Source of the DNA: Nitrospira sp.
GTDB lineage: Bacteria; Nitrospirota; Nitrospiria; Nitrospirales; Nitrospiraceae
DNA: 64,000 bases
Assembly: GCA_030123565.1 (NCBI GenBank)
Contig: CP126122.1
Span: 1,251,001-1,315,000, forward strand
Reading direction: 5' to 3'
Below, piece after piece: positions 39,920 through 51,253 of the stretch (positions within the stretch are counted from its first letter, which is position 1; each line of letters starts with the position of its first letter). Both the position numbers and the translations under genes were made by a program. The notes under the pieces are model-generated. The model was not told the origin of the DNA. It worked only from the letters and a program-made list of their open reading frames with translations, and searched no databases.

Positions 39920-40099
39920 CTATGCTGCTTGACGGGAGCCGGCGGGGGCTTGCTGGATGGCCTCGCCCGATTCCCCGACGTTTTCGCCTGGTGCCTGCGG
40001 GGACTTCTTCGACTGTGAGTAGGTGATGTCTATACAGACGAACAACGTTCCCACCATTGCCAAGAGACCTACGACGATTCCCCAATAGACTCCTGACAT
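39920..40099 (-). CDS. tiny membrane protein, 59 residues
   Basis: From the ATG at 40099: MSGVYWGIVVGLLAMVGTLF, one membrane helix (about 5-24) and a hydrophilic tail (SKKSPQAPGENVGESGEA). A short inverted repeat CTCGCGC/GCGCGAG lies just upstream. Together with the 39697-39867 gene it forms a pair of single-helix proteins. Function unknown. Confidence 0.5.
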   Translation of the reverse strand: MSGVYWGIVVGLLAMVGTLFVCIDITYSQSKKSPQAPGENVGESGEAIQQAPAGSRQAA

Positions 40100-40552
40100 A
40101 AGCCACGCTCTCGCGCGAACTGCGCGAGTCCTTCTTCCCATGCGCCTTCAGACCACCATGCGATCGCCATTCCGGATCGGTCCTGCTGAGGCCCCTTCTC
40201 CCGGTACCTTTGCTTGCGTCACATGGAACTGATTTCGATCCTTACAGTCGGCCATAGACAATATCTTTGTTGGGGTGACATGCGAAGCCGGAGGTCGTGG
40301 ATGGCCCTTCCGGTGGTCGCACTGGCACCAGAGGCAAGCGATTCGGCTCTCTTGTTGGAAAGAATTCGTTTGGAGAGGAGGCCACACCTGCCATGTCCGT
40401 CCCGTCGGATTCCTGTTCCACGGAAGATCATGGCACCACCTCCAGAATGAGGCGGATCGCGTAGGAGAGTGTATTCTATGCCTCGGCAATACAGCGGTCA
40501 AGAGCGAGAAGAGCAAGACGCTTGAGGATAGGGGAGAATGATCGAGAGGTTC
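40100..40552. other. about 450 bases without a convincing gene
   Basis: Several overlapping frames exist. A GTG-started frame (40275-40541) codes a Trp/His/Cys-rich peptide ending in ECILCLG, and another (40301-40450) has GGAGG six bases before its ATG. They overlap in different frames and none resembles a known family. The stretch probably contains the promoter of the tiny membrane genes. Confidence 0.3.
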
Positions 40553-40966
40553 TTAGATCACGTCGTCGCTGAGCGGAGCAAGAGCGGATGGTGGATTCCT
40601 GGAGGATTTGAAACGCAGGGTGAATTCCTGCTGCCCGGCATCGGGGGAGCGGCGGTAGATTCCTTCTGCGGTCAGGTGGTCCTGCGAGTGCGACTTGCCC
40701 TGTGGGAAGAGTTTCAGCCGAAACTCCCCGGTCTGTGGTTGTGACGGCCCCTCCGTGGGCAGGGTCGTTTCAACCTGGACATATTCCTGCAGGGTCGCGA
40801 GGGCCTGGGTGAAGAGTCCGCGCAGAAAATCCCTGGGGATCGTTTGGTCGAAGGACCCGTTCAAGCCGGGGCTGCGGAAGTCTTCAACCGTCGTTGCATG
40901 AACCTCTGCCGCCGCCACCGGCGTTGCGATGAAAAGCATCAGGGCCGTGAGCAAGGGGCCGAACAT
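40553..40966 (-). CDS. exported hypothetical protein
   Basis: 137 residues. Signal peptide about 1-19 (LLTALMLFIATPVAAAE). The mature part (VHATTVEDFRSPGLNGSFDQTIPRDFLRGLFTQALATLQEYVQVETTLPT) is soluble with a helical centre and a beta-rich end. No family recognised. It follows the 41053-42219 lipoprotein gene by 86 bases. Confidence 0.65.
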   Translation of the reverse strand: MFGPLLTALMLFIATPVAAAEVHATTVEDFRSPGLNGSFDQTIPRDFLRGLFTQALATLQEYVQVETTLPTEGPSQPQTGEFRLKLFPQGKSHSQDHLTAEGIYRRSPDAGQQEFTLRFKSSRNPPSALAPLSDDVI

Positions 40967-41052
40967 GAAAACAGTCTATCGACAGGCAACAGGGCAGTCA
41001 AGCTGCGAGGGGCTCTCGGTCGGCGCGGAAAAATGGTGATGAAACGGGCGGG

Positions 41053-42219
41053 CTAACAACGAGTCAATTGTTTTTCGCTCCGGCCCCATTGCGAGACCGT
41101 GCCGCTGTTATCGAGCAACTCCATTTGGCCTGAAGCCGACAGACGAATCGAGAGGGGAGGTGTTTTGCCCTGAGGCACGGCTAATCGGAACCGCTCCTGT
41201 TCCTGCTCAATCCGGCCCCTCTGCGACGTCGCCTTGTAGAACTCCGATACGTTGGCCGAGGTGATCTTCCACACGAATTCCTCCTGGCGATCGACAAACT
41301 TGGCCGAGCCTTCCCAGGTGCCGACGAGAAAAGGGTCAACCGGCGGTAGTTGTTTGACGGCGACCTTGTGAGGGATTGCCGGGAAGGATTGCCAGAGTAA
41401 CGGGTCGAATTTGTTCGGACCCTGGTCCTTCGCAAGCCTGTTCCAAGCGACGCTCAGGATGCCGGTCGTCGAGAAGCGGTCGTTTCCCGCCACCTGATAG
41501 GTTCCGTGAAGGATCTCCTGGTAGGATTCAGCCTGCCACCTGCCTCGGTCTGCCGTCACCGTCCCAGGCATGACCACGGCGGTCGTCAGGGTCCAGTCGC
41601 CTGGTTCGCTCAGGGTAAGGTGGCCCTTGCCGAACATCAACCCCACCGGTATGCATCCGTACCAATCACCGGCCCACTGTGACGGCATTCCCGTCAGGCC
41701 GGACCCGCTCTGGCCTGTGGCGGCAACGGAGGGCTGGTCGGCGAGCCTGGTCGCGGCGACCTTGGCGAGATTCGTCACGGCAGCCTGTGGATTGCTTTGT
41801 TTCGAGGGGGAGAGCGACAAGGTCACCAACGCATCGTCCTTCAGGAACGTCAGTTGAACCGCACCGATGGGAGAGCGGAGGGTGAAGGCTCCGTCGCCGA
41901 TCCCTGGGACCGGTTGATGGCCGGTTTTTGTTCGCTGGTCGTGGAACAGACTTTTCTTCTCCCCCTCCGCGCCGGGGGTGAGTTCCACCGTGACGGTTTC
42001 CTGGGGATTGCGTTTCGCCTGGTAGAGGCACTGCCGGTCGTTCTGCTGCTGAGCAACCGTCACGGGGGTGCCGATCGCCAATTCGACATCGGCCTCGGTC
42101 ACGATCAAACAGGCATTGAGCTTCGCCGAGAGTACATCGGAGGACTTGGAACAACCGAGGACCGCAGTCCAGGCAAGCAATAGGCAGAGGGCTGGTCGTA
42201 TCGAGGAAAAAAGAGCCAT
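41053..42219 (-). CDS. lipoprotein of unknown function
   Basis: 388 residues from the ATG at 42219. The signal peptide ends in a lipobox (AVLGC, Cys at about residue 22). The first domain (about 30-140) contains CLIVTEADVELAIGTPVTVAQQQNDRQCLYQAKR, a DUF3558-like pattern with two cysteines and a conserved sequence VPGIGDGAFTL. The second half (about 160-388) has WAGDWYGCIPVGLM and repeats of WEGSAKF / TGILSVAWN beta strands. Role unknown; likely on the periplasmic face of a membrane. Confidence 0.7.
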   Translation of the reverse strand: MALFSSIRPALCLLLAWTAVLGCSKSSDVLSAKLNACLIVTEADVELAIGTPVTVAQQQNDRQCLYQAKRNPQETVTVELTPGAEGEKKSLFHDQRTKTGHQPVPGIGDGAFTLRSPIGAVQLTFLKDDALVTLSLSPSKQSNPQAAVTNLAKVAATRLADQPSVAATGQSGSGLTGMPSQWAGDWYGCIPVGLMFGKGHLTLSEPGDWTLTTAVVMPGTVTADRGRWQAESYQEILHGTYQVAGNDRFSTTGILSVAWNRLAKDQGPNKFDPLLWQSFPAIPHKVAVKQLPPVDPFLVGTWEGSAKFVDRQEEFVWKITSANVSEFYKATSQRGRIEQEQERFRLAVPQGKTPPLSIRLSASGQMELLDNSGTVSQWGRSEKQLTRC

Positions 42220-42338
42220 GCGCGGAGGTAGTCTAGGAGGGATGAGGGCAAATAGCAAGCTTTCCACCTCCATCCGAAGCGGGGGTGGCCGCGAGCCTTC
42301 CGTCGGTGAACGAGCTGCCGGCAGGACCGGCGCGGCGA

Positions 42339-42764
42339 TCACGCCTGCGCCGGAACGAACTTCAGCGCCGCAGAATTGATGCAGTAACGCAGCCCGGTCG
42401 GGGGCGGGCCGTCCTTGAAGATGTGGCCTTGGTGGCCGTCACAGCGGGCGCAATGGACTTCGGTGCGGGGAAAAATGAGTTTGAAGTCCGTCTTCGTGCC
42501 GACGACCTCCGGTTTCACCGGTTGCCAGAAACTCGGCCAGCCGGTTCCGCTGTCGAACTTATGTTCGGACGAGAAGAGCGGCAGGTCGCAGCCGGCGCAT
42601 TGATAGAGGCCGGGCTTCTTGTTGTCGTGCAGCGCGTTCTTGAACGGCGCTTCGGTCCCCTCGTGCCGCAACACCTGATATTGTTCGGGCGTGAGTTGCT
42701 TCTGCCACTCGCTGTCGCTCTTGTTCACCTTCACGATCGGGCCGATGTTGAGATTGTCGCCCAT
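42339..42764 (-). CDS. msrB: peptide-methionine (R)-S-oxide reductase
   Basis: 141 residues from the ATG at 42764, with AGGGGG before it. It reduces the R form of methionine sulfoxide. Zinc ligands are in CAGCDLPLF and [11 protein letters not shown], the substrate pocket is [11 protein letters not shown], and the catalytic Cys is in [12 protein letters not shown]. No msrA is fused or adjacent. Confidence 0.96.
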   Translation of the reverse strand: MGDNLNIGPIVKVNKSDSEWQKQLTPEQYQVLRHEGTEAPFKNALHDNKKPGLYQCAGCDLPLFSSEHKFDSGTGWPSFWQPVKPEVVGTKTDFKLIFPRTEVHCARCDGHQGHIFKDGPPPTGLRYCINSAALKFVPAQA

Positions 42765-42878
42765 AAGTCCCCCTCGCTCCCTGGGTGATGAGACACAGGT
42801 CTCTGGTGATACGTTACCATGCCTGTGTCTCACCGACCAGCCGCTTCTTACAGACCCAGGAGCCGGCGGAAGGGATTG

Positions 42879-45278
42879 TCAGGCTCCGGCCATGGAGGCA
42901 CCGGCCTCGACTTCCGGTTGAGGCCTGCGAGTCGGTTCCTCGTGGAACGCGGCCTGCAGAACTTCGTCCAATCGTTGGACGAGGAAGAGCTGGAGATCCT
43001 GGCGCACTTCTTCAGGAATCTCCTTGAGATCCTTCTCGTTCGCCTTCGGCAGGATGATCCGCCGGAGGCCGGCTCGATGCGCGGCCAGCACCTTTTCCTT
43101 GATGCCGCCCACCGGCAACACCAATCCGGTCAGGCTGATCTCGCCGGTCATCGCCGTGTCGCTGCGCACCGGCTTGCCGACATAGACGGAGGCCAGCGCG
43201 GTCGCCATCGTGATGCCGGCCGAGGGGCCGTCCTTGGGAATGGCGCCGGAAGGCACGTGGATGTGCAGGCCGTTCCGTTTGAACCGGGAGATGTCGAGGC
43301 CCATCGCCTCGGCATGGCTCCAGAGGTAGCTGCGGGCGGCCCGCGCCGATTCCTGCATCACGTCGCCCAGCTGGCCGGTCAAGGTCAGCTCATGGCTGCC
43401 CGGCAGCAGGCTCGTTTCGATATAGAGCACATCGCCGCCGGTCGGAGTCCAGGCGAGTCCGGTCGCCACACCGGGAGGCAGGTCTTTCCGCGCCTCTTCC
43501 GGTTGGAACCGTTCCTGGCCGAGCCACTCGTCCAGCAGGGGCTGGGTGATCTCGACCCTGGTCGCTGAGGCCCCGGAAGGACGGTCCGCCAAGGTCACGG
43601 CGATCTTTCTCGTCAGGCGGCCCAACATCTGCTCCAACTGCCGCACGCCGGATTCCCTGGTGTAGCGGCCGATGATGTGGTCGAGCACCGCCTCGGGCAG
43701 ATCAATGTCTTCGGCCCGCAACCCTGCTTCCTTCAACCGTCTCGGCCAGAGATAGCGCAAGGCGATCTCGCGCTTCTCCCGTTCGCTGTAGCCGTTCAGA
43801 CGGATGATCTCCATCCGATCCAGCAACGGCTGCGACAGCGTCTCCAGCGTGTTGGCGGTCGTGATGAAAAACACCTTGGACAGATCGAACGGCAAATCGA
43901 GATAGTGGTCGCGGAACGTATGGTTCTGCGCGGGGTCCAGAATCTCCAGCAACGCCGCCGCGGGATCGCCGCGGAAATCGCGCCCGAGCTTATCCACTTC
44001 ATCCAGCATGATGACCGGATTGTTGACCCCGGCGCGCCGTACCGCTTGGATGATGCGGCCCGGAAGGGCGCCGACGTAGGTGCGGCGGTGGCCGCGCAAC
44101 TCGCCCTCGTCATGGAGTCCGCCGAGGCTGAAACGCTCGAACGTGCGCCCCATGGCCTTGGCGATGGACTGGCCCAGACTGGTCTTGCCCACGCCCGGAG
44201 GGCCGACCAGGCAGAGGATCGGCGCCTTGGCGGAGGGGTTCAGTTTCAGCACCGCCAGGTGCTCCACGATGCGTTCTTTGACTTCCTTGATGCCGTAATG
44301 GTCTTCGTTCAACACGTTCCGGACATGCGCGAGGTCCAAGTGCTCTTCCGAGGCCTTGTTCCAGGGCAGTTCAAGCACCAACTCCAGATAACTCCGGATC
44401 ACTTGGTGCTCGGGCGAGCCGCTCGGAGTCTTGGCAAGGCGCGCGAGTTCACGGTCCGTTTCCTTCCTGACCTGCTCGGGCAGGTCGGCTTCTTGGATCT
44501 TTTTTCTGAGCGATCCGATCTCGCCCTCTTCACTCTCGGTCTCACCCAGCTCCTGTTGAATGGTCTTCAACTGTTCGCGCAGGAGGTACTCCCGCTGCGT
44601 CTTACCGAGTTTTTCCCTGGCTTCGCTCGCAATCTTGTCCCGCAACTGGAGAATTTGCACCTCGCGCGACAGGGCTGCATAGAGCCCGCGCAACAGGTCT
44701 GCGCGGGTGGAGGCTTCCAGCAACTGCTGTTCACCGTCCAGCGTGAGGTTCAACAGCGAGGCGATGCGATAGGCCAGCACGACTGGGTCCTCTTCCGTGC
44801 CGAGAGCCGTCACCGCTTCATGGACGCCGGGAGTTTGGATGAGCTTCGGCAGTTCGGTGATGATGTCCAGGATCGCCCGATGCAGCGCCTCGACCTCCGT
44901 GCTCCGTTCACTCGGCGGCGGCAGTTGTTTGACGCGCGCCTGCAGGTAGGGATCGGTCTGGTCGAGCTTGAGGAGCACGAACCGCTCCAATCCCTGGATC
45001 AAGATATTGTAATGGCCTTCGGATGCCCGTGCCGTCTGTTTGATGACGGCCTTGGTGCCGATGGTGTAGAGATCCTGCAACATAGGCTGATCGGTTTGCG
45101 CATCCCGCTGGGCCACCACGAGCAACGTTTTGTCTTCGGTCTTCAACGCCGCTTCGACCGCTGCGATGGAGCGGTCCCGCCCGACGGTCAAGGGCATCAT
45201 CGTGCCGGGGAACAACACCGTCCGTTTCAGCGGAAGTACGGGGAGGTTCGTGAGTATGGGACTGTTCGAATCGTTCAT
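42879..45278 (-). CDS. lon: ATP-dependent Lon protease
   Basis: 799 residues from the ATG at 45278, with GGAGG before it. The N-terminal substrate domain (about 1-205) starts [20 protein letters not shown] coiled region follows (about 210-330). The AAA+ module has Walker [12 protein letters not shown], Walker [14 protein letters not shown] and a sensor. The C-terminal protease has Ser686 in [11 protein letters not shown] and the catalytic Lys in [14 protein letters not shown] (about 729). The dyad is intact. The tail after 770 is Glu/Pro-rich and variable. Confidence 0.97.
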   Translation of the reverse strand: MNDSNSPILTNLPVLPLKRTVLFPGTMMPLTVGRDRSIAAVEAALKTEDKTLLVVAQRDAQTDQPMLQDLYTIGTKAVIKQTARASEGHYNILIQGLERFVLLKLDQTDPYLQARVKQLPPPSERSTEVEALHRAILDIITELPKLIQTPGVHEAVTALGTEEDPVVLAYRIASLLNLTLDGEQQLLEASTRADLLRGLYAALSREVQILQLRDKIASEAREKLGKTQREYLLREQLKTIQQELGETESEEGEIGSLRKKIQEADLPEQVRKETDRELARLAKTPSGSPEHQVIRSYLELVLELPWNKASEEHLDLAHVRNVLNEDHYGIKEVKERIVEHLAVLKLNPSAKAPILCLVGPPGVGKTSLGQSIAKAMGRTFERFSLGGLHDEGELRGHRRTYVGALPGRIIQAVRRAGVNNPVIMLDEVDKLGRDFRGDPAAALLEILDPAQNHTFRDHYLDLPFDLSKVFFITTANTLETLSQPLLDRMEIIRLNGYSEREKREIALRYLWPRRLKEAGLRAEDIDLPEAVLDHIIGRYTRESGVRQLEQMLGRLTRKIAVTLADRPSGASATRVEITQPLLDEWLGQERFQPEEARKDLPPGVATGLAWTPTGGDVLYIETSLLPGSHELTLTGQLGDVMQESARAARSYLWSHAEAMGLDISRFKRNGLHIHVPSGAIPKDGPSAGITMATALASVYVGKPVRSDTAMTGEISLTGLVLPVGGIKEKVLAAHRAGLRRIILPKANEKDLKEIPEEVRQDLQLFLVQRLDEVLQAAFHEEPTRRPQPEVEAGASMAGA

Positions 45279-45422
45279 GTCGTCCTCCAAGGTTCTTGGA
45301 TGGTCATCGCGGGAAAGATGAAAGGGAGGCAACGACAAACCCTCTCATGCCGCTCACTGTGAGGTAAGATAGCCATGGAGACGGGTGAGTCAAGCTTCGG
45401 CCTTGGGGAGGAGAGCGAACGG

Positions 45423-47483
45423 CTACCGGTCGATGAAGAGGCTGCCGGGGTTTTCCAGGTATGTCTTGCGATTGAGTCGTTCTGGGCGCGCGCCTGGAGT
45501 GGACGGTGGAACGGAGGAGTAGTCGTCCCTGCCCTCCAGGTCGAAAAATGCGCCGATGCTGGTGTCCGCGCCGAGTCCCAGCCCACGGCTGACCGCATAT
45601 TGATCGGCGCCTCCTTCTTCAATGAAAAGCCCCCAACCCCCGAGGTTCGCCATGCCCAACCCGGTCGAAGCAGGCAGGTCGTAAAAGTCGCTGGACGGGC
45701 CGCCGTCGACGGCCAGGGCGACGCTGCCGTCCCAGGCAGCTCCGCCGTTGTAAAAGGGGCCCTTCGAACCGTACCGGTCCTTGCCCTGATAATCCACGGC
45801 CAGGCCCACGCCGAAGTGGGCGGCAGTGCCGTGGCCGTAGCGGGCCGCCTGGTGCTCGTCGTCGCCGTTGAGATCCAGCTTCATGCCGAGGCCGAAATAG
45901 TACCCGTGCCCTTGGGAAAAATTCGCGCTGCGGTACAGATCGTTGCCGTCCAGGTCGATGAGCAGCCCCCAGCCGCCCGCCAGACTCTGGGCACGGTGCG
46001 CCGGATTTTTGCTGAAGAGACGGAGTCCCGACCCGGTCCCCAGTCCGAAACAATCATATTGAAAGGCGGCGTCCTGCGGCTGCGCATTGGGCGCGTCGGT
46101 CCCATTGTAGGCACTGGGATAACGTCCGCCGCATTCGTAGGAATCGTTTCCTGCCACATCGACCACGGCCCCGACACCCAACGGCGCGCCGAATCCCAGC
46201 GCATAGCCGAAACTCCTGTACCGATCGTCTCCGGCGCGATCCACCAGCAGGCCGAATCCGCCGAAGGCCGCGCCCTGGGTGAAGCGGCTTCCCTCGTAGA
46301 TGTCCTGTCCCTCTCCATCATACAGGAGTCCGAGGCCTGCCAGGCCGACGCCGCCGGAGCCGGGAGCCAGGTGATAGGTGTCGTCGCCGCCGTGATCGAT
46401 CACGAGACCGATGCCGGCTCGCCCCGTGGCAAGGCCGAGGGGGAAGGGCTGGTAGGTATCGTTGCCGCTCAGGTCGATGACGACGCTGTTGCCCAGGTCG
46501 CTGTTCGGACTCGCGCCGATGAATCCCCGGTAACTGTCGTTGCCGCCCAGGTCGATGATGAGCGCGGCGCCCCTGTCGAGATCGTAGCTGTTCGAGCCGG
46601 GGCCTCCGATCACCAGCCATCCGTACGACGTCTGCTGAGCCAGCAGCAGGTCTCCGGTGATGCCGGGAATCGAATGGCTGACCGGCTTCCTATTGTGGAA
46701 GGCGATCTCCAATTGCCGCAAAAATTTCCGGTTGCCGAGCCGCGCCAGCCGCTGGGCGGCGGTGATCAAGGAGGCATAGTCGACCTGTTGCAACAGGAGC
46801 GTGGCGAACCGGGCGGCGGCTTCGGCATCCGCGAGGTGGGCGGGCGGGGTGATTTGAGGGCTGAACTGTTCGATGAGGGGGCGGGCCTGTGCGAACAAAA
46901 ACTCCCGATCCTGCGGGGACAGATGGCGCAGCGCCTGTTCGCGGTCTTGGTAGGCATGTTGGAGGACTTCCATGATGAAGGTCAGGAGATCTTCGCTCGC
47001 GAGGGTGACGGGAAACGCGAGCGGGGTGAAGGGCGCGCCGGTGCGATCCATCTTGCCTTCGAGAATCTCGATCATGGCCGGCAGTCCCTCGACGCCCGAC
47101 TCCGCCGCCCCTGCGGCCAGTAACCCGGCCTCCTCGATCGCCGCGAGTCCGTCCCAGGGATCGGCGAGCGTGCGCAGCACCAGGCTGCGCTTGAATTTGG
47201 CGGTCTTGTCGGTCTGGTCCTTGAGGCCGGCCAGGAGAGCGGGAAGGCTGGTGTTGAGATTGTCGCGCAGGTCCGGTCCGACCAGGGGCTGCAGCCGAGG
47301 AATGACGGCCTGTTGTTGGCGATCCACCGGTCGCTCTTGCGGTTGGGTCGCGGCAAACCACGAAGAGATATTCGCGCAGCCGCCGAGCATGAGCCATAGC
47401 CCCATCGTCACGACGAAGGAGAGCCGCCGGCCCTGGCCGCAGCAGAAGAACCTCTTCATGGGGGGCTTACGATCGTAGAACAT
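45423..47483 (-). CDS. lipoprotein with tandem Gly-Asn/Asp-rich repeats
   Basis: 686 residues (an ATG at 47459 is an equally possible start, MKRFFCCG). The lipobox LMLGGC is at about residue 36. A helical region (about 50-270) is followed by about ten copies of a motif of the form L-x-x-D-x-x-G-x-D-x-Y (IIDLGGNDSYRG, VIDLSGNDTYQP, VIDHGGDDTYHL, LYDGEGQDIYEG, LVDRAGDDRYRS, VVDVAGNDSYEC, LIDLDGNDLYRS and so on). The pattern recalls calcium-binding beta-roll or PKD-like surface repeats, but the repeat length of about 30-40 is longer than RTX. Likely on the cell surface or in the periplasm. Confidence 0.7.
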   Translation of the reverse strand: MFYDRKPPMKRFFCCGQGRRLSFVVTMGLWLMLGGCANISSWFAATQPQERPVDRQQQAVIPRLQPLVGPDLRDNLNTSLPALLAGLKDQTDKTAKFKRSLVLRTLADPWDGLAAIEEAGLLAAGAAESGVEGLPAMIEILEGKMDRTGAPFTPLAFPVTLASEDLLTFIMEVLQHAYQDREQALRHLSPQDREFLFAQARPLIEQFSPQITPPAHLADAEAAARFATLLLQQVDYASLITAAQRLARLGNRKFLRQLEIAFHNRKPVSHSIPGITGDLLLAQQTSYGWLVIGGPGSNSYDLDRGAALIIDLGGNDSYRGFIGASPNSDLGNSVVIDLSGNDTYQPFPLGLATGRAGIGLVIDHGGDDTYHLAPGSGGVGLAGLGLLYDGEGQDIYEGSRFTQGAAFGGFGLLVDRAGDDRYRSFGYALGFGAPLGVGAVVDVAGNDSYECGGRYPSAYNGTDAPNAQPQDAAFQYDCFGLGTGSGLRLFSKNPAHRAQSLAGGWGLLIDLDGNDLYRSANFSQGHGYYFGLGMKLDLNGDDEHQAARYGHGTAAHFGVGLAVDYQGKDRYGSKGPFYNGGAAWDGSVALAVDGGPSSDFYDLPASTGLGMANLGGWGLFIEEGGADQYAVSRGLGLGADTSIGAFFDLEGRDDYSSVPPSTPGARPERLNRKTYLENPGSLFIDR

Positions 47484-47512
47484 GTCACCCGATGTTCCAG
47501 TCGCCCCATCGG

Positions 47513-49039
<1,527 letters not shown>

Positions 49040-49117
49040 GCGCCTCCGGGGCGTGGATGAGTGGATGAATGGCCCGCCATGTCTCCTGATTGAAAATAAG
49101 AGCCTTTTGACCGGCTG

Positions 49118-50320
49118 TCAAGGCCGGATATCGGGATCTGAGTTGGAATACGTACCGCCATCAGCTCTTTTCTTCCGAAGGCTTCCCGCCACCATGCGGA
49201 ATTCGAAGAGACGGCATTCGATCGCGCCGTTGAACAGCGGGATGCGGCGGGAAGGGGCGAGCCGCAGCAGACCGGGAAGTGTCAGGTCGGCCGTAAAGAT
49301 CTGGACCGTCCAACCGCAGAACTGTTGCTTCAGGTGATCGCCGAAGCGGGGATAGAAGGTCCGCAGGGCCTCGGCCTCTCCCATGCGGTGGCCGTAGGGA
49401 GGATTCGTGACGAGCAGGCCTGCGTCGGCCGGGGCGGGAAGATCCAGCACATCCCCCTGTCGGAGTGCGACGGCTTCGCCGCTTCCCGCGACGGCGAGGT
49501 TGGCCCTGATCGAGGCGATCGCCTGTGCGCTGCGATCGGCCGCATGGATCAAGCTCTGCTCGGCAGGGATTTCCGCAGCCTTGAGCCGATCGCGCAAGTC
49601 GCTCAGCCGGCGTGGATCGAACGAGAGGAGCTTTTCGAATGCAAACCGCCGGCCGAGTCCCGGCGCCACCCGGCGGGCCATCAAGGCTGCCTCGATGACG
49701 AAGGTGCCGCTGCCGCACATGGGATCGAACAGCACCGTATCGGGCGTCCACTTGGCCAGACGCAAAATACCCGCCGCGAGGTTTTCCCTGATCGGCGCTT
49801 CACCGGCCGACTTCCGCCAGCCGCGTTTGAACAGGGGCTCGCCGGACGTATCCAGGTACAGGGTGCAGGTCGTGCGGTCCAGAAACACGGCGATCAGCAT
49901 ATCCGGCGCATGGGTATCCACCGTCGGGCGCTTCCCCCTGGCATACTGGAATCGATCGCAGACGGCGTCCTTCACGCGCAGGGTGACGAAGTCCAAACTC
50001 TTCAAGGGACAGTGCTGCGCGCTCACCTTCACCTTGATGCTCTGCTGCGGGGTGAACCAATCCTGCCAGCGGACCGCCATGGCCGCATCATAGACATCCT
50101 GCTCGTCGCGATAGGGAGCCTCCGCAATGCGCCAGAGGATACGGCTGGCGATACGGCTCTGGAGGTTCACCAGATAGCACAGGGGGAGTGGGCCGTGAAA
50201 GTGCACCCCTCCGGCCGTCTGCTGAATGGCGGAGGCGCCCAGGTCCTTGAGTTCGTCGGCCAGGACCGCTTCGAGCCCGCGGGGGCAAGGTGCAAAGAAG
50301 GCGTGGTTTGTGCTATCCAT
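49118..50320 (-). CDS. THUMP-domain RNA methyltransferase (RlmL/YpsC-like)
   Basis: 400 residues. N-terminal ferredoxin-like and THUMP region (about 1-160, HAFFAPCPRGLEAVLADELKDLG and WRIAEAPYRDEQDVYDAAM). The SAM-dependent methyltransferase domain has motif I DPMCGSGTFVIEAALMA (about 198) and the catalytic NPPYG (about 307). The group methylates N2 of guanosines in 23S rRNA or tRNA; the exact target is not clear. It is divergent from the NUDIX gene, with the starts 29 bases apart. Confidence 0.88.
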   Translation of the reverse strand: MDSTNHAFFAPCPRGLEAVLADELKDLGASAIQQTAGGVHFHGPLPLCYLVNLQSRIASRILWRIAEAPYRDEQDVYDAAMAVRWQDWFTPQQSIKVKVSAQHCPLKSLDFVTLRVKDAVCDRFQYARGKRPTVDTHAPDMLIAVFLDRTTCTLYLDTSGEPLFKRGWRKSAGEAPIRENLAAGILRLAKWTPDTVLFDPMCGSGTFVIEAALMARRVAPGLGRRFAFEKLLSFDPRRLSDLRDRLKAAEIPAEQSLIHAADRSAQAIASIRANLAVAGSGEAVALRQGDVLDLPAPADAGLLVTNPPYGHRMGEAEALRTFYPRFGDHLKQQFCGWTVQIFTADLTLPGLLRLAPSRRIPLFNGAIECRLFEFRMVAGSLRKKRADGGTYSNSDPDIRP

Positions 50321-50349
50321 TCTCTACGCCGTCGTCAGCGGGGACCAGG

Positions 50350-50892
50350 ATGAAATTCTGTTGTGAATGTGGGGCCGGGCTCTCGAAGAAAATCCCTCCC
50401 GGCGACAACCTGCCGCGGTTCGTCTGCGACACCTGCCTGGCCATCCATTACCAAAATCCGAAAATCGTCGCCGGTTGCATTCCCGAGTGGGAAGGCAAGA
50501 TCCTGCTCTGCCGGCGGGCGATCGAGCCGCGCACCGGCCATTGGACCTTTCCCGCCGGCTTCATGGAAATCGGAGAGAGCATCGAGCAGGCGGCGATCCG
50601 CGAAACCCTGGAGGAAGCCCATGCCGACGTGGAGATCACGTCGCTGTATGCGGTGCTGAGCCTGCCCCGGATCAGCCAGGTGCACATGGTGTTTCGCGGA
50701 ACCATGCGCAGCGCGGAGTTCAAGCCCGGCACGGAGAGCCTGGACGTGCGACTGTTCGCGCTCGGCGAGATTCCCTGGGAGGACCTGGCCTTTCCGGTGG
50801 TGCGCGAAGCGTTGCAACGGTACGTCGAAGACGTGACGCGCGGCACGTTCTCCGTCCATGTGGGCAGCGTCTTCCCCCCGATGAAATCGTAA
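50350..50892 (+). CDS. NUDIX hydrolase with N-terminal zinc ribbon
   Basis: 180 residues from the ATG at 50350. The N-terminal ribbon has CCECG and CDTCLAIHYQNPK, as in NADH pyrophosphatases. The NUDIX box GFMEIGESIEQAAIRETLEEAHAD fits G-x5-E-x7-R-E-x-x-E-E, with the last Gly replaced by Ala. It hydrolyses nucleoside diphosphate derivatives, possibly ADP-ribose or NADH; the substrate is unknown. A structured repeat begins 53 bases after its stop. Confidence 0.88.
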   Translation: MKFCCECGAGLSKKIPPGDNLPRFVCDTCLAIHYQNPKIVAGCIPEWEGKILLCRRAIEPRTGHWTFPAGFMEIGESIEQAAIRETLEEAHADVEITSLYAVLSLPRISQVHMVFRGTMRSAEFKPGTESLDVRLFALGEIPWEDLAFPVVREALQRYVEDVTRGTFSVHVGSVFPPMKS

Positions 50893-50944
50893 CCGGCATT
50901 CTTGAAGCGCATCTCGAAAACGCCAAACACATGAACGGTATTTC

Positions 50945-51248
50945 GCAGGATGGTCAAAAAGGCCGTCCAGCGCGGCCGCAGCGAGGTCCGCGACGCGAAG
51001 CATAATGAGCGTCACGTGTGCGGACGCCGGCGAGACGGTGAGCCGGCCGTGTCTTGGAGGCGAATCGTCACAGTCTTATCCGCCCACCCTGAGGCTGCCG
51101 AGACAGGCTCTGTGCCCATGGCCGTACGGTGAGCCTCTGAGGTTCACGACGCGCTGAATAACGCGCGTCACGCTTGTGAACGCCGCCGAGATAGTGAGGC
51201 GGCCGTGTCTTGCGAGAACAAAGCTGGCGGTCTTTTTCACCATCCTGC
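50945..51248 (-). repeat. structured inverted-repeat-bounded element, copy 2 (expanded)
   Basis: 304 bases, inverted relative to copy 1 at 36262-36452. Both ends have the same GCAGGATGGT-type inverted repeats. Inside, the 64-base hairpin unit occurs twice: unit A (GCCGCC 51182-51187 with GGCGGC 51198-51203) and unit B (GCCGGC 51026-51031 with GCCGGC 51042-51047), both with a 10-base loop. The one stem difference is compensated. It lies between the convergent NUDIX and HesB-like genes. Confidence 0.85.
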
Positions 51249-51253
51249 TACTG

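Noticed and set aside
40148-40541. Overlapping small frames on both strands (122 and 88 residues) before the exported protein gene
   Set aside because: They conflict with each other and lack family resemblance. One CxxC at the end of the plus-strand frame is not enough.
43677-47123. Long plus-strand frames opposite lon (561 residues) and opposite the repeat lipoprotein (582 residues)
   Set aside because: Both are antisense to well-supported genes and rich in Arg, Gln and Gly as expected of shadow frames.
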